Below, one piece after another: positions 23,236 to 35,285 of a DNA stretch of 64,000 bases (position 1 is the stretch's first letter; every line of letters begins with the position of its first letter). The stretch covers positions 19,530 through 83,529 of the forward strand of contig JASANE010003394.1 in the NCBI GenBank assembly GCA_030248225.1, read 5' to 3'. The stretch is from Trileptium ribeirensis. Taxonomy: Eukaryota; Nematoda; Enoplea; Enoplida; Thoracostomopsidae. The notes below the pieces were generated by a model, which did no database searches, was not told where the DNA came from, and saw only the letters and a program-made list of their open reading frames with translations. Made by a program: the position numbers and the translations under genes.

Positions 23236-24614
23236 CCCATTTCATTCCACTCAAGATTAGCAAAACGTGTTAAGTCGCTCCGGTATGAACGTTTGCCACA
23301 GTTAACACAGTAATGCTACTGCCCCGGATCCACTAATCTTCTCTCCCTGGTAATTCTCACGCGACGTTTTAGGGCCGAAATTCTTAAATTTATTAACTAA
23401 TATCCAGATAATACGTATAAATTAATACTAGTTATTCAGCTCTACGGTTTTATTTGGGAAAATATTAGTACTATGTTATGGTTAATTGAGCCCTGAACGT
23501 TAATTCGTTAACTAAGAAGCACAAATCCAAGAACCATAATCCTGTTCAAACACTTCAAGTTACACGTAGTTCTATAGGCTAAAGTCTCTGAGCGATATTA
23601 TCCAAGCAAGCCTACTAAACATTGTCACAATGTTCAAGCCAATAAATTCACACTAACATGCAGCAAATTTTAAACCAGACTACCCAGCGAAGGTAGCTAA
23701 GTTATCCGATCATAATAAAATGAAAAATACATATTTTTCATACAATATTTTTACATATTGAATTACAATTGAAGTAAATATTTACATACAATTCTGAAAC
23801 AGTAATAGATAAAGCTAAAACATCGATGTAAAGTCTTTTACAAAACTTCCGCTGTTGCTTACAACATTCGCCTGTCTTGATGCGAGAACAGAAGAACTAA
23901 ACTAACAACGTAAAATCCAGCTAACTTCTTGTTAGCGAATAGCGTAAATTCATGTAATTTATGCAAAATAAAGCGAAAACAAAAGAAAACGAGAAAACAA
24001 AAGCCAGAATAAAGACGCAGAAGGGAAGGAGCGAATAATACAGGAAAAAATGAGAAGCCAATAGAAATGATTTTTAGGTGGTAAAAAAACTTGCACTAGC
24101 TATGTAGTTCTCCGATACTATAAATAACTAAAATAATAATATTTATTTCAAGGTTATTGATGTCATTCTTTGTAAATTCAATTTTCTTCTATTAGCCGCC
24201 CTATGTCTATTTTTCACTTCAACTCAAAACTTTCTCAACTCACTGCCCATTAAAAATTAAATTTTACTTTAACATCTAACATATTTCTTTTAATTTAAAT
24301 GAGTATAACAGTGCCACAAGTTTTAACCTTCCTGACGATGTGATACACGACTCAACTTTGCTAGCTGTATCTGGAGACGGCGCGCAGCAGATGATGTGCA
24401 AGCTGATCTTTCGGCGGATTATACCTATGGTCATGAAAATAGCTATTAAACCTAAACATTGATAAGTCCTCAGCTATGAATTGTAGTATGCACAGTCCCA
24501 GCTCTGCTTACTGTGGACGATGCTATGGACGTGCGGATGACTCCAGATTATAAAATTTTTAAGCTATTGCGCCAATGTTGCAACAAATGGTAGAAGGCAT
24601 GTACATCGGCTTAA
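23236..24614. other. No intact gene; region preceding the virus-derived cassette
   Basis: AT-rich. The first part continues the dispersed repeat (AAGTCGCTCC run near 23270 matches about 18868). A frame near 24327-24461 starting after CAAGTTTTAACC is open for about 45 codons but unrecognised. It may be the eroded neighbour of the viral genes. Confidence 0.4.
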
Positions 24615-25105
24615 AACATTGGATGCAAGGTTGATTTGTTATATCTATCTTGTGTACTTGATAGTTTTGACTTTGATATTTTACGATTTAATGGTGGTAT
24701 ATGGAAATTCAAACCGACGAGAACGATTTTACTGTTTTCCAATGGAAAGTTAGTACTTGTGGGGGTGAAGTCAAAAGATGAAGCAAAATTAATTTTATAT
24801 ATAGTTTACGAAAAATTAAACGAATTGGGATATTCATGCATTCGAAAATTTGACGTACACTTTAAAATGTTGTTGGAATGTTGAAATGTGGACTTAACTT
24901 AAATTTACCTTTCGTATATGAAAGTCTGAGATCCAAATACACTGTAATGTATGAAGCCGAGCTGCATAATCGTATGAAACTTTAGATTGAGAAGGGTGTG
25001 GGTTTGATTTATGGGAGTGGTAACGTAGTTATAACTGGTTGTAAGTGTATAAATGATTTCTATTTGTCTTGCAATACTGTATATAATATCCTTAAAAGAC
25101 CTTAA
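24615..25105 (+). pseudogene. TATA-binding-protein homologue, disrupted copy
   Basis: Homologue of the two-repeat saddle domain of TBP, the general transcription factor that bends promoter DNA. The first repeat is readable from NIGCKVDL through LLFSNGKLVLVG. The second (YEAEL, NVVITGCK) is in another frame because one A is missing at about 24864 relative to the second copy, and a TAG replaces a Lys codon at 24983. The copy at 36665 is open throughout. It lies directly before, and on the same strand as, the capsid-gene relics, with only 3 bp between its stop and the next ATG, a compact viral arrangement. Identity as a TBP family member rests on motif match alone. Confidence 0.8.
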
Positions 25106-25108
25106 AAA

Positions 25109-25740
25109 ATGTAATCAACAATCATAGAAGTTGTAGTTGTTTGCAATCTGAGCGAACCGGTTGTTGAATTTCCGACAGCATTTTGCGCTACAAAAGTTAA
25201 AGTACTGGATGTTCAAATTCCCACTAAATACAAAAATATTGAGGGTGGTATTGTTGATTATTTCACAAATAAATCTTGGAAACGATTTACTGTTGATAAA
25301 GGCTACTACAACATTAACAATTTGTTATCTTACCTAAACACATTTAGTCAAGACATTGAATTTACAGGTGACCCCATCTGTGATCGTGTCAGTGTATATA
25401 TGTTAAGGCAGAAATTAAGATATTTCCGGAAATACAACAATTATCTGGATTCAACGCTTTACACCTGAAATACGGTAGACGTGATGGAAACAAATGTGTC
25501 AACATGCAGTATAACAAACCCACCTTTATAATGAGTTCTTTTGTGAAAGAACGAATAGTAAACGGAAGATATAAACCACTACTACACGTAATTTCATCTG
25601 ATGTGAAAAATACAATGAACCTAGAGTTAAACAGTAGCATGTTAAAGTTTTTCCGATTTGATGTGCTTAATTCAGAATTTCAAACTGTTGAGTTTTTTCC
25701 GACCGCAAAGATGATATTGAGGTTATGGTTTAGTTCTTAA
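25109..25740 (+). pseudogene. Polinton/adintovirus penton-like (single jelly-roll) protein relic
   Basis: The cassette's second gene. The N-terminal half is readable from 25115, but the ATG at 25109 is followed at once by a TAA. A GYYNINNLLSYLN stretch near codon 73 and a later PEIQQLSGFNALHL stretch fit the pattern seen in penton-type proteins of Polintons (a helix followed by an xLxGF segment). The C-terminal part, including YKPLLHVI and FFPTAKMILRLWF, lies in another frame (25504-25740), so a frameshift occurs near 25400. A terminal PxxxxKhhhxhxF ending is also typical. Its position between TBP and the basic peptide, before the major capsid gene, supports the call. Fold not tested. Confidence 0.6.
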
Positions 25741-25777
25741 AAAAGATGAATAAATTTAATAAATCTAGGTTTAAAAA

Positions 25778-25915
25778 ATGTTACCTCTATGTTTTAATTC
25801 GAGAAAGCTTCTAAAAGCTATTCCAATCATTAAGAAGAAGAAAAGTCTTAAAAAGCATCGTAAACCAGCAAAGAAAAACAAAAATGTCAAACGTATGCGG
25901 CGTCGAAAAACTTAA
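25778..25915 (+). CDS. Small Lys/Arg-rich peptide, adenovirus pX-like core protein candidate
   Basis: An intact 45-codon frame starting at ATG 25778. After a short neutral N-terminus (MLPLCFNSRKLL) almost half of the residues are Lys or Arg (KKKKSLKKHRKPAKK, then MRRRKT at the end). Adintoviruses and adenoviruses encode small basic DNA-condensing core peptides (pX/mu) near the capsid genes, and this occupies that position, 37 bp before the capsid frame. Both copies in the window are open. Because the peptide is short and compositionally simple, homology cannot be shown by eye; the role is inferred from composition and place. Confidence 0.5.
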   Translation: MLPLCFNSRKLLKAIPIIKKKKSLKKHRKPAKKNKNVKRMRRRKT

Positions 25916-25952
25916 TTGGCAGGGTGATAAGTACCCTGTTTAAGACTCAATC

Positions 25953-26825
25953 ATGTCAACACAAATGATTGAAGTCGCGTGTGAAACAACTTTACCGAGC
26001 ACTGATACAGATGACTCGTTTCGTTTTAAAATTGGTGAAAGTGCATTTGATTTGATTGATTTATCTGAAATATTTGTATATATTGAATTTCAAATACTGA
26101 AAGGTGATGGTAAGGAGATTAAAGATATAACTCTTAAATTTGCACCATGTAATATGTTCGGGTATGGACTCTTTTCATCAGTTGAGATGAAAATAAACGG
26201 AGATCAGATAACGTACAACCAAAAACGCTACCCCTGGATGACATATATATTGTTTATGTTTACATATGAGTGAGGAACAATGAAAACAATATTTAGCAGG
26301 ATGTCTTTACAAACCTGATCAGACATACATGTTTGATGATCTTGAAGATAATGAAGGTTCCATTTATAGAAACGAGTTGACTGCGGTGTCTCAAAAATCT
26401 GAGCTTTTTTTCCATTAATTATCGATTCACATTTAACTCTTAAATACCTACCACCAAAAACAAGGTTAGAATTTAAATTTACGCGAAGTACACCATCTCT
26501 AATACTGCTGCATGAACCAGCTAATAAATTTCAAATTTGTATCAATGATTTCAAACTCTATGTACCCAAAGCACGATTAACAAAAGAAGTTCTTGAAATT
26601 CAAAATAGAATTGGAGCAGTTATACTTCCCGCAATAAGATACAAATTATAAACGTTGCCTGTAAATATAGGTCTACAAAACGTAGACTGGACAATTTTTG
26701 ATGGTGTGTTACCTCGAAGAATGTATATTTGGGAAATAACGCAGGAAGCGTACACAGGTGCAGCAAAATCAAACTTGTTTAAGCTAAATCTACCTGATAT
26801 GAATAGCTTTACATTTTATTTATGA
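25953..26825 (+). pseudogene. Hexon-like major capsid protein (double jelly-roll), broken
   Basis: Relic of the Polinton/adintovirus major capsid protein, the same family annotated in many invertebrate genomes as F54H12.2-like. The open frame from ATG 25953 covers the N-terminal part, with FDLIDLSEIFVYIEF and FGYGLFSSVEMKINGDQ, the latter matching the conserved hexon-like block. It stops at 26273, and the rest continues in another frame from about 26418, with LPPKTRLEFKFTRS and, after an in-frame TAA at 26649-26651, LPRRMYIWEITQEAYTGA, ending at a stop near 26825. Thus there is at least one frameshift, one stop and a loss of the middle. The length (about 290 codons) is below that of intact relatives. 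Confidence 0.85.
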
Positions 26826-27098
26826 ATGATGATAGATACCCTTGTAATGTCTCCCTGTAATAACCGGTGACGCAGCTGCATGGCGCAACTTCCTAACACC
26901 ATGCCCATACGACTCCGGCTATCGTAACCTCAAGGGTGGACCGTGAATACTAAATTTTGAACCTATTCTTGGTCAGACCCAAGAAGCTACGGAGCTTAGC
27001 AGGCCGCAGGCGCGCTTCACGGGGTGTGTTCGGACCCCGCCCGAAGGGTTGCGTACGTGTCTAGTATCGGGTATGATTTCTGAGGTCCCCCAGGGAGG
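26826..27098. other. No gene; end of the duplicated unit
   Basis: GC-richer than its surroundings and unrecognised. At the right edge the unit ends in GGTCCCCCAGGGAGG and is joined to the second copy. Confidence 0.5.
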
Positions 27099-27106
27099 TC
27101 CCCCAG
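27083..27106 (+). repeat. Duplication junction with an 11-bp direct repeat
   Basis: AGGTCCCCCAG occurs at 27083-27093 and again at 27096-27106. The second copy of AGGTCCCCCAG spans the point where the end of unit 1 meets the start of unit 2, a templated-insertion or slippage signature. At the end of unit 2 (39144) the motif is present once only. Confidence 0.8.
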
Positions 27107-27643
27107 TTTCCAAAAGATGGGTGCTATAGCAAGCGTAAAATAATTTTCCCCCCCAACTGGGATTGGGCCGAATAGTTTTATTCCGTTCGAACGAAAAGCA
27201 AGACAAAGGAAATCACATGGCTTTTACAGCATGGTGATGAATGGCAATCGAAGCACAGCAATGAAATCATAGGTCAGGGAGTCTGAAAATAATTTTGCCT
27301 ATAACATTCGTACTAAATCATAGAATAATGAGTTCAACATCAAGGTTTATGTTTCCAAAAGGGGCGAACCTGATCACGAAGTGATCTCTTTTGGGGGTGA
27401 GAGATGATTGGGGGTACAGAGACTATGGGGGCATAGTTTCCAAAAGATGGGTGCTATAGCAAGCGTAAAATAATTTTCCCCCCCCAACTGGGATTGGGCC
27501 GAATAGTTTTATTCCGTTCGAACGAAAAGCAAGACAAAGGAAATCACATGGCTTTTACAGCATGGTGATGAATGGCAATCGAAGCACAGCAATGAAATCA
27601 TAGGTCAGGGAGTCTGAAAATAATTTTGCCTATAACATTCGTA
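27105..27643 (+). repeat. 330-bp repeat, partial plus complete unit
   Basis: Counterpart of the tandem repeat at 14945-15605. The first unit is truncated at its left by the duplication junction. Confidence 0.88.
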
Positions 27644-27892
27644 CTATACTATTCCTGTATGTACAATGCATCTATTTTCTTATTTCCCCATGGAAAACTC
27701 AACCTCACCAATCGAAAATAGCAATGTACAGCAAATAGTAGTTGCAAAATACGAAAAACGAAAACAAACCAATTGGCAGCTATACCTGAATAAATAAATA
27801 CAGTTGTTTTATTATATTCCTACTTGTTCATAAGAGTTAAAACTGAAGAGTTGCTACTCGCCATACATGAAAACCCCAGGGTATATACCGTT

Positions 27893-28752
27893 AAAACGAC
27901 TCTACGACCAATAGTTAAGCTGTTATGAGCTTAATTAGGGTGTTAATTAGCTATTTAGCTTAATTAATGATAAAATTGCCAAGTTCGCCAAACTTCTAAA
28001 ATATCAGGTGCACATCCTCACATGATAAGCTTTCAAACAAAAAAGTTTTTTGAAATAGGTTCAGTGGTTCTTGAGATCCATGAAGGACTAACGGACGAAC
28101 GGACATCGACTTTTTGCTCCGACAGAAAATAAAAACGCTTTGCTAAGCTCAAAAATCTAAAAGCAGCAAAATCCAAAATTTAGGGATCGATAAATATCAA
28201 AAATTTTGTAAAAGCCCCAATTTTCAGATTTTGAAGTAATTTAGACCACAAAATCCCCCAGTAGCCTACCGTACCCACGACAATCGGAAATGTTATATTT
28301 TTTGATTTAAAAGAGATTAGGAGTTGGATGGTAATTTCTTATGACGGCTATCGGATGTTAAATTGGGACGGGATTCTTCACCGAAGTTCGTGGCGTTCGA
28401 GGCGTGGCCAGTAGTATATCGGCGGGGACTAAGTGCTCGCCTTCTTTTGCGTGTGCCTATTCTTATTGAGCGGAGCTCGGCGAAGCCGAGCGAAGCGTTT
28501 TTATTTTCTGTCTGGGAGTAAAAAGGTCGATGTCCGTCCGTTTGTTCGTTCGGTCCGATGGATCTCAAGAACCACTGAACGGATTTTAAAAAACTTTTTT
28601 GTTTGAAAGCCTATCATGTGAGAGTGTGCACCTGATATTTGGGATTAAAAAATTTTGAGTGGTTAATTAGTAATTAGCTAATTAGTTAATTTTATGCAGC
28701 TAAAATAGAGAATTTTGCAATATTTGTGTTATTTATTGAAATAGAGTCGTTT
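27893..28752. mobile_element. Long inverted-repeat element, duplicate
   Basis: Duplicate of 15855-16718, with arms from AAAACGAC to AGAGTCGTTT and a TTATGACGGCTATCG module (28339) in the spacer. Confidence 0.75.
28339..28475 (+). repeat. TTATGACGGCTATCG module, copy 5
   Basis: Duplicate of the 16305 module. It reads GACGGGATTCTTCACCGAAG and keeps the GGCGTGGCCAGTAG block. Confidence 0.7.
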
Positions 28753-29309
28753 CGATCAAACGATTATAGGGTTTTTTGGGTCGAAGAATTCAAATATAAT
28801 ATTTTTACCAATGATAAAGCCCTATGCCCTATGCAATGTAGTTACAAGAACATAAAATTGAGTACATTCGTAATGCCACAGCAAAAGCTCCGCTCACAAA
28901 TGTAGTTCCACTACCGACTAGTGCTACGATCTGATTCGACTTAGCGAGGTGGCGTGAACTAGCTCGATCCACTCTGATTTTATGCAGGGGAGCAGCAAAG
29001 CCGCAAGCAAAAAAGTTTATTTAAAATGTTAAGATACAAGTAAGGCACAGTTCTTTAGTACCGCTATTGATTGGGCTACACTTGTTACCGGTAATTTTGT
29101 TTCTTTACACCTCAGCAACTTCTTATTTTTAGTCAGCTCTTTTTTGACGAAGCCACTCAACGTTTTAACTCTGTTGGCTCTGATTTATCTATTTCCAGGT
29201 AGTTAAGGTTTAGGTATAGCTAATTATAATAATCCTCTTTTGAGGTTGACACCATTCGCCCCCGGAATGCTGACGAAGGTGCGAGTATCTAAATACCTTA
29301 ACTTAGATC

Positions 29310-30485
29310 CAGGGAATAACCGGAACCGAAATTTACCGGAACCGGAACCAGCAACCGGAACCGTCCATTTAAACCGGATCCGGAACCGGAACCGGAACTT
29401 GGTCTTCGAAATTTATATATAGTAAAACAGATGATGGAAGAAATGAAGGTATGGTGGATTTAAAATGCATTAAAAATAACTTTTACATTAAAATTAATGT
29501 ATTGCGATGGTATTATTGCCTTTCTGAAACTTTAAAGAGACTGAGGAAGCTAATAATGTTTATTTATTGATCAAATATGTCGGTTTTTGGACATTCAGAG
29601 CAAAAAATGTCTTCCACTATACACCATTGCGTATACTGCGTCAAATCGAATGTGCTTACAAAGCTTGGAGCGTAGAATACACACTTTCGCTCTGTCTCCA
29701 GTCGCCTCCCTTTACTACACATACGTTTGTTGCATGTTCTTCTGTAGGAAACTTAAAATTATTGGTTTATGTGATTCTAAGAGAAAATAATAGATAGAAG
29801 GTAATTTTCTGATCAGTGGTCAGAGACACTGTTTAGGCTAGCGTTGGACAAACAATGCCCGTCAGTTAGATCATAATGATGATAACTTTCTAATCAGAAT
29901 GCTATAAATGAGACACACTGTGATGCTGCTCGCACAGTTTCAATAAATACAGTTCATTGCTAAGAAAGCAGTTTCTAGCTGCGTTGCAGATAACGTTAGT
30001 TTACTTCAATTTAGACTGATTTACCAAGTTTACAAGCGCACTGGCGGGTGCTTGACGCAATTTATGTTAGCCAAGCATACCCTAAGTACTTCTGCGTAAG
30101 CCATACTCTGTTACCGAGTTGGACCGGTCAATTCAAACGTATTCCACAGGCTTCTGAATGTGTAAAATAGCTGCTACAAGCATCGACCCGGCTTTGCTTT
30201 AACAAACTCCTGCAGGTTATTATGAAAAATTCCTGCTCAAATTATGTGCCCTACTTACGTCTCACACAGCAAATTGGTTAGTCAATCTTTTCTTTTGCTT
30301 GGTTGTATTGGAGCTTGATCATTGTATAAGATATATTACATATGTTTGGATTACAGGATGAAGCAAAAACATAGAAAATTTCAAACAAAATTTTTAAACC
30401 GGAATTCCGGTTCCGGTATGGGTTTTGCCCTTTGCCGGAACCGGAACACAATTTTCGCCGGAACCGGAATTCCGGTTACTCCCTG
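29310..30485. mobile_element. Non-autonomous hAT-type element (1176 bp), duplicate
   Basis: Duplicate of 17269-18432 with the same ends and the same CTTAGATC duplication (29302-29309, 30486-30493). It retains 12 bp (about 29694-29705) missing from the first copy. Confidence 0.92.
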
Positions 30486-30543
30486 CTTAGATCCTTAGAT
30501 TTACGCTAAGTACGATCTTTATTTTTAAACTGGATGCCCCCAG

Positions 30544-30830
30544 ACGGCTGACATACCGCATTAAATTAGATAAATATCATTAAAGCTTGAGTTAGCTGAT
30601 ACTTTATTACAGCTTCCCGTGCGTTCATACAGTTGGCCCCCAGACGGCTGACCACTGCAGAGTTATTTAAATACCTGAACCTAATTTCTTAGATTTATAC
30701 TAATACGAGCTGTTATATTATAGCTGTCCCCGGCTGGCTGATAAACTATACTATTATAAGAACTTTATATTAATGGCGAGCTACTATGCTGCAGTTATTT
30801 GCTCGAAAGCCTCGATCTCCTGACGGCTGA
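30544..30830 (+). repeat. Quasi-periodic ACGGCTGA motif, cluster 1 duplicate
   Basis: Sites at 30544, 30644, 30734 (CTGGCTGA) and 30823, with spacing as in the first copy. Confidence 0.7.
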
Positions 30831-31084
30831 GCGAGTTGGTAATTGGGGATACAGTGGCTCGATGCGGTAAGCTATTCCACACCCCTTACTCATCCGGTCT
30901 ACTCAAGATTAGCAAAATGTATTAAGTCGCTCCAGACAGAACATTTATATACCACAGTTAACACAGTAATGCTACTGCCCTGGACCCACTAATCTTCTCT
31001 CCCTGGTAATCTCACTTGACGCTTCAGGGCCGAAATTCTTACATATTACTAACTAATATTCAGCTATATTGGTTTACACATAAT

Positions 31085-32670
31085 CGTTCGTCACTTGCAT
31101 AATCTTGATCTCGGTTTACATAAAATCGCGTTTGATATGCACCGATTCTTTCTTTGTATACGCCAAAGTGATAGCAAGTTTTGTCAATTTGTTCACGGTT
31201 TGAATTGGATCGCATTTGATTCGTATTAATTCGTTCTTTATGTGCGCCGCATTGATCGCAGTTTGAGTCAAATTGATTACGGTTTGAACTGAATCGCGTT
31301 TGATTCGCATCGATTCAAATTTTTTGTGCACCAATTTGGACGTAATTTGTATCATATTTTGTACCTGTTTGGGTTGAATCGCATTTGATTCGCATCAGGT
31401 CGTTCTTTTCGTGCACTGAATTGATCGAAATTTGTATAGTTTTGATCGCAAATTGGGTTGAATCGTGTTTGATTTGTATCGATTCGTTCTTGATATACAC
31501 CGATTATGTTTTGAGTTGCACCGATTTGGTCGCAATTTACACCATATAGATCTCTGTTTGTATTATATTGCTCTCCGTTTACATTGAATTGTTGTTGGTT
31601 TATATTGTATTGGTTTGGTTTTGCACCGAATCGATCGCAGTTCGCATCGATTTGCTAGTGGTTTACATTGAATCGCTTTTGACTTGTATCGATTTGTTTT
31701 TTGCATAAGTACACCGATTTGGACCAAATTTGAATCAAATCGTGTAGTCCGCCCATGGAACGCTCTGCCGCGTCATGTTGTGTCTGCGCCCAGTTTAAAA
31801 GCTTTCAAAAGATGCCTCCATGTCTCGGGCGCGCTGCCTGAACTCTGATGTTTGCTCCGCCTGTCTCTTTTATTTTCAGTCCTACAACGCGGTCCCCTGC
31901 CGACTGGGGACGACAGACCGGTCGTGGAACTATTCAATTGCCTTATCTTCCCAAAATGGTATGCTATGATTTCCACGATCCTGGTAAGAATAAAGGTAAG
32001 AATATATTAATCTCGGTTTGAATTGAGTTGGTCACCAGTTATGTTGAGTCGTAATTGGTTTGTGTCAATCCGTTCTTTACTTGCACCGAATAGCGTTTGA
32101 TTTGTGTTTATTCGCTCTTTATTTGGAGCGAATCGATTTTGGTTTGCACCGAATTGGGTTTGGTTCGCGTTGAATTGTAGTTGCTTTGCATCGAATCGAT
32201 CACCGTTTGCATTAAATTAATCTCGGCATATTTTAGATCGCGTTTAATACGCACCGATTGTTTCCAAAATGCACCGCTTTGGTTATTGGTTTGCGTCGAA
32301 TCGATTTTTGTTTGCGTCGGATTGTTCTAGATTCGCTTTCACCAAATCGCGTTTGATTATCCCAATGTCGATTTGATTTACAGATTCGATCGTTATTTGC
32401 GTTGCATCGACCTCGGTTTGCATTGTATTGTAGTTGGTTTGCACCGAATTCGCTTTGGTTTGTATCGATTTGGTCGCTATATTTACGCCGTATTGGTTTC
32501 GGTTTGTATTGTATTGCGGTTGGTTTGCACTGATTGCTGGTTCGCCCTTGTTACTCGCACTCGGTTGCTGTTGTCGCACATACACTTGTTGGATCTCGAC
32601 TGTACTCCGTTCACCGTTGACTATTTCTTAATCAGCCATTGTACTTGTTGTCGGTTGTACTTGCTCTAGG
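31085..32670 (-). pseudogene. Heptad-repeat reading frames, duplicate
   Basis: Same organisation as 19030-20620. Minus-strand frames at 31500-31116 carry the 28-residue superunits and 32585-32283 the ISANQPQ/YNTNRNQ type. Differences from the first copy include substitutions (for example Lys/Glu and His/Asp exchanges) and small indels near 31530 and 32180. Neither copy has one continuous frame. Confidence 0.55.
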
Positions 32671-32739
32671 TTTCTGTTGTTACTCGGCGACGTGTATACT
32701 TACCCCATGCTGAAGGGCCATAGTTTTCTGTTCCTTCTA

Positions 32740-33300
32740 TTATGATCTTCGGTCGTCGATCATTCTGATTTTGTTCCTCTGGTCGCGGCTGCTTTTTTGC
32801 TGAATATCGTTATTTTGTCGCTTTACAGTTGTTTGGTCTACATCATTACTTTGCGATTCTGTTCTTGGTTGTGCCAGTGGAATCTCTGGTTCATCTTGGT
32901 CCATACTTTGGCATACTTGCTGTAATTCTATAGTCAAAGTCGTATGCTTCGTTATAAATTGTAAGTGCTATTCTTTCTGTCATTGTAATGTTTACATCGT
33001 TTCCCGAATTTCTATTTTCGGGTGTTCTATATTTGCAAATAGTTCCTCGATGCTTGCTTCTTCTTGAAACGTTTCGGTATACGTTTCTTGCACGCTTTTT
33101 CTATCCTCCGATTGCTTTTTCGTTTTTGGTTCGACAGTTCTTGTGTCCGTTTTTTGAAATATGTCTTCTGGCGCTGTGGTTAATTTGGTTCTGTCGTCGT
33201 TCCTTGTACTTTTTCGCTTAGTAATGGGCCGACATTCTTAGATCTTGTTGTCGGACTTTATGCGTCAATACCTTTGGTGGTGTTGTTTGGAGCGGCGTTC
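32740..33300 (-). pseudogene. Hydrophilic frame upstream of the heptad region, duplicate
   Basis: Counterpart of 20691-21250, with the same frame break and nearly identical sequence. Unrecognised. Confidence 0.3.
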
Positions 33301-33549
33301 TTATTACTTTTTAAATTCTAGAACAGGCTTACGTAAACGTCCTGGTTACGAAGTTTAATACTTTTTACTACGATATAAATAAGTTCTATTTTGACTTGTG
33401 TCTCATTTAGGGTTAGGGTCAAATTTTGATTTTCGAAAAGAATGACCACTTTTATTTTATTACAATTGTTTCCCGCTTTCACACGACATCGTGGTCAGCA
33501 TGTTATATTTTTATGATTTGATAGGAGTTAGGGGTGTGATTGAAATTTC

Positions 33550-33690
33550 TTATGACGGCTATCGGATGTTAAATTGACACGGGATTCTTCACCGATGAAC
33601 GTGGCGTTCGAGGTGTGGCCAGTAGTATGCTGGTGGGGACTAAGTACTCGCCTTCTTTTGCGTGTACCTATTCTTATGCTATGATCTGAT
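33550..33690 (+). repeat. TTATGACGGCTATCG module, copy 6
   Basis: Duplicate of the module at 21501. Confidence 0.7.
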
Positions 33691-34022
33691 TCGACTTAGC
33701 GAGCTGGCGTGAACTAGATCGATTCACTCTGATTTTATGCAGACGAGCACCAAACCAGCAAGTAAAAATGTTTATTTAAAATGTTAAGATACACGTAAGG
33801 CACAGTTCTTTAGTACCGCTATTGATTAAGCTACCCTTATCACCGACAATTTTGCTTCTTTACATCTCAGTAACGTCTCTATTTTTAGCCAGTTCTTTCC
33901 TGAAGAAGCCACTCAACGCTTTGACTCTTCTGGTTCTAATTTATCGATTTCCTGTTAGTTAAGGTTTAGGTATCGTTAATATTCTATTAATCCTCTTTTG
34001 AAGTTGAACTGTTCGCCCACGG

Positions 34023-34396
34023 ACGGCTGATGAAGGTGCGAGTTTCTAAATACCTTAACTTGGATCTTTAGAGTTACGCTATGTACCATCCTAATTTTTA
34101 AACCGGATGCCCTCGGATGGCTGACATACCGGATTAAATTAGAATATGATTAGGATTTGAGTTAGCAGATACTTTATTACAGCTCTCGTGAGTTCATACA
34201 GTTGGCCCCCGGACGGCTGACCACTGCAGAGTTATTTAAATACCTGAGCCTAATTTCTTAGATTTACACTAATACGAGCCGTTATATTATAGCTGTCCCC
34301 AGACGGCTGACGATGTATACTATTATAAGCACTATATAGTGGTGGCGAGCTACTAGCCAGTTATTTTCTCAAAAGTCTCGATCCCCGGACGGCTGA
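34023..34396 (+). repeat. Quasi-periodic ACGGCTGA motif, cluster 2 duplicate
   Basis: Five sites matching 21973-22346. One is changed to ATGGCTGA (near 34117). Confidence 0.75.
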
Positions 34397-34796
34397 CCGA
34401 GTTGGCAATTGGGGATACAGAGGCTCCGTGGGGCTGGCCTTTCCACAGTGTGGGTGGGACCCCACCTTCCAAATCCCCCACGTTCGTGAGATTTTCCCCC
34501 ATGTCCGTCCTTCCCCACTCGGCCGAAACTTCACATATTCCAAAAAATTATATCTGAAAATTTATTTTTGTTTGCCAATGGTTTTTTAAACATCAATTAC
34601 CACTATTTATAACGCTAAAATATAGTTTTTTAACTTGAAAATACATTCACGATAGTAATGCCTGAAAATATGGGAATATTTAATATTTTTAAGCAGAAAT
34701 CATCCTCCCACTTTTAATTTCCCCGAGAATGAACATGGGGGCTCCCCAAAAGACCCCCACACTTTTCATAGGGCTGTAGACAGGCCAGTGGAGTAA

Positions 34797-35282
34797 TGCG
34801 TGAGTAAACTTAATGTGACCCCGCCAACCATCCTATTCTGTCATTACCGATATCGAATCGCAAACCCTTGTTACGGAAAACATGCTTAATTTCATTCGGT
34901 TTTTCGCTAACCGAAAATTGGCAAAATCAAATTCAAGTGCCAGAAATTAGACCTTGTGTTCGAACAGAATTTTGGCGATTTCAGTTTGCAGAAATTCTGT
35001 TCCCTAATGTATTATCATTTAAATTTGGATTATACAGTGTTCGCGAACAAATTTAATGCAAAACTGACGTCACAATCAAATCGACAAATTTTCGTTCTCA
35101 AACATTTGGTTAATTTTACTTCAATTTTCCGAACACAAAATGGTTAGATTTAAATCGCGGGCGCTGAGTTCGCGAACAATTTTACACCGAATTTCAATTC
35201 ACCAAAAAGCGTTCCGTAACAAATTTTATCCAAAAATACAATATAGGATGATTGCCGGAGTCATTTTAAGTTTACTCGCGCA
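34797..35282 (+). mobile_element. PIF/Harbinger-type MITE, duplicate
   Basis: Duplicate of 22747-23232 with intact ends and TAA flanks. Confidence 0.82.
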
Positions 35283-35285
35283 TAA

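Larger units (their letters stand above)
15067..27098 (+). repeat. 12-kb tandem duplication, first copy
   Basis: Sequence from AGTTTCCAAAAGATGGGTGC (15067) to GGTCCCCCAGGGAGG (27098) is repeated directly at 27105-39144 with only scattered substitutions and small indels. The copies carry different lesions in the same genes, so both have drifted since duplication, unless they represent the two haplotypes of one locus placed in tandem by the assembly. Confidence 0.95.
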
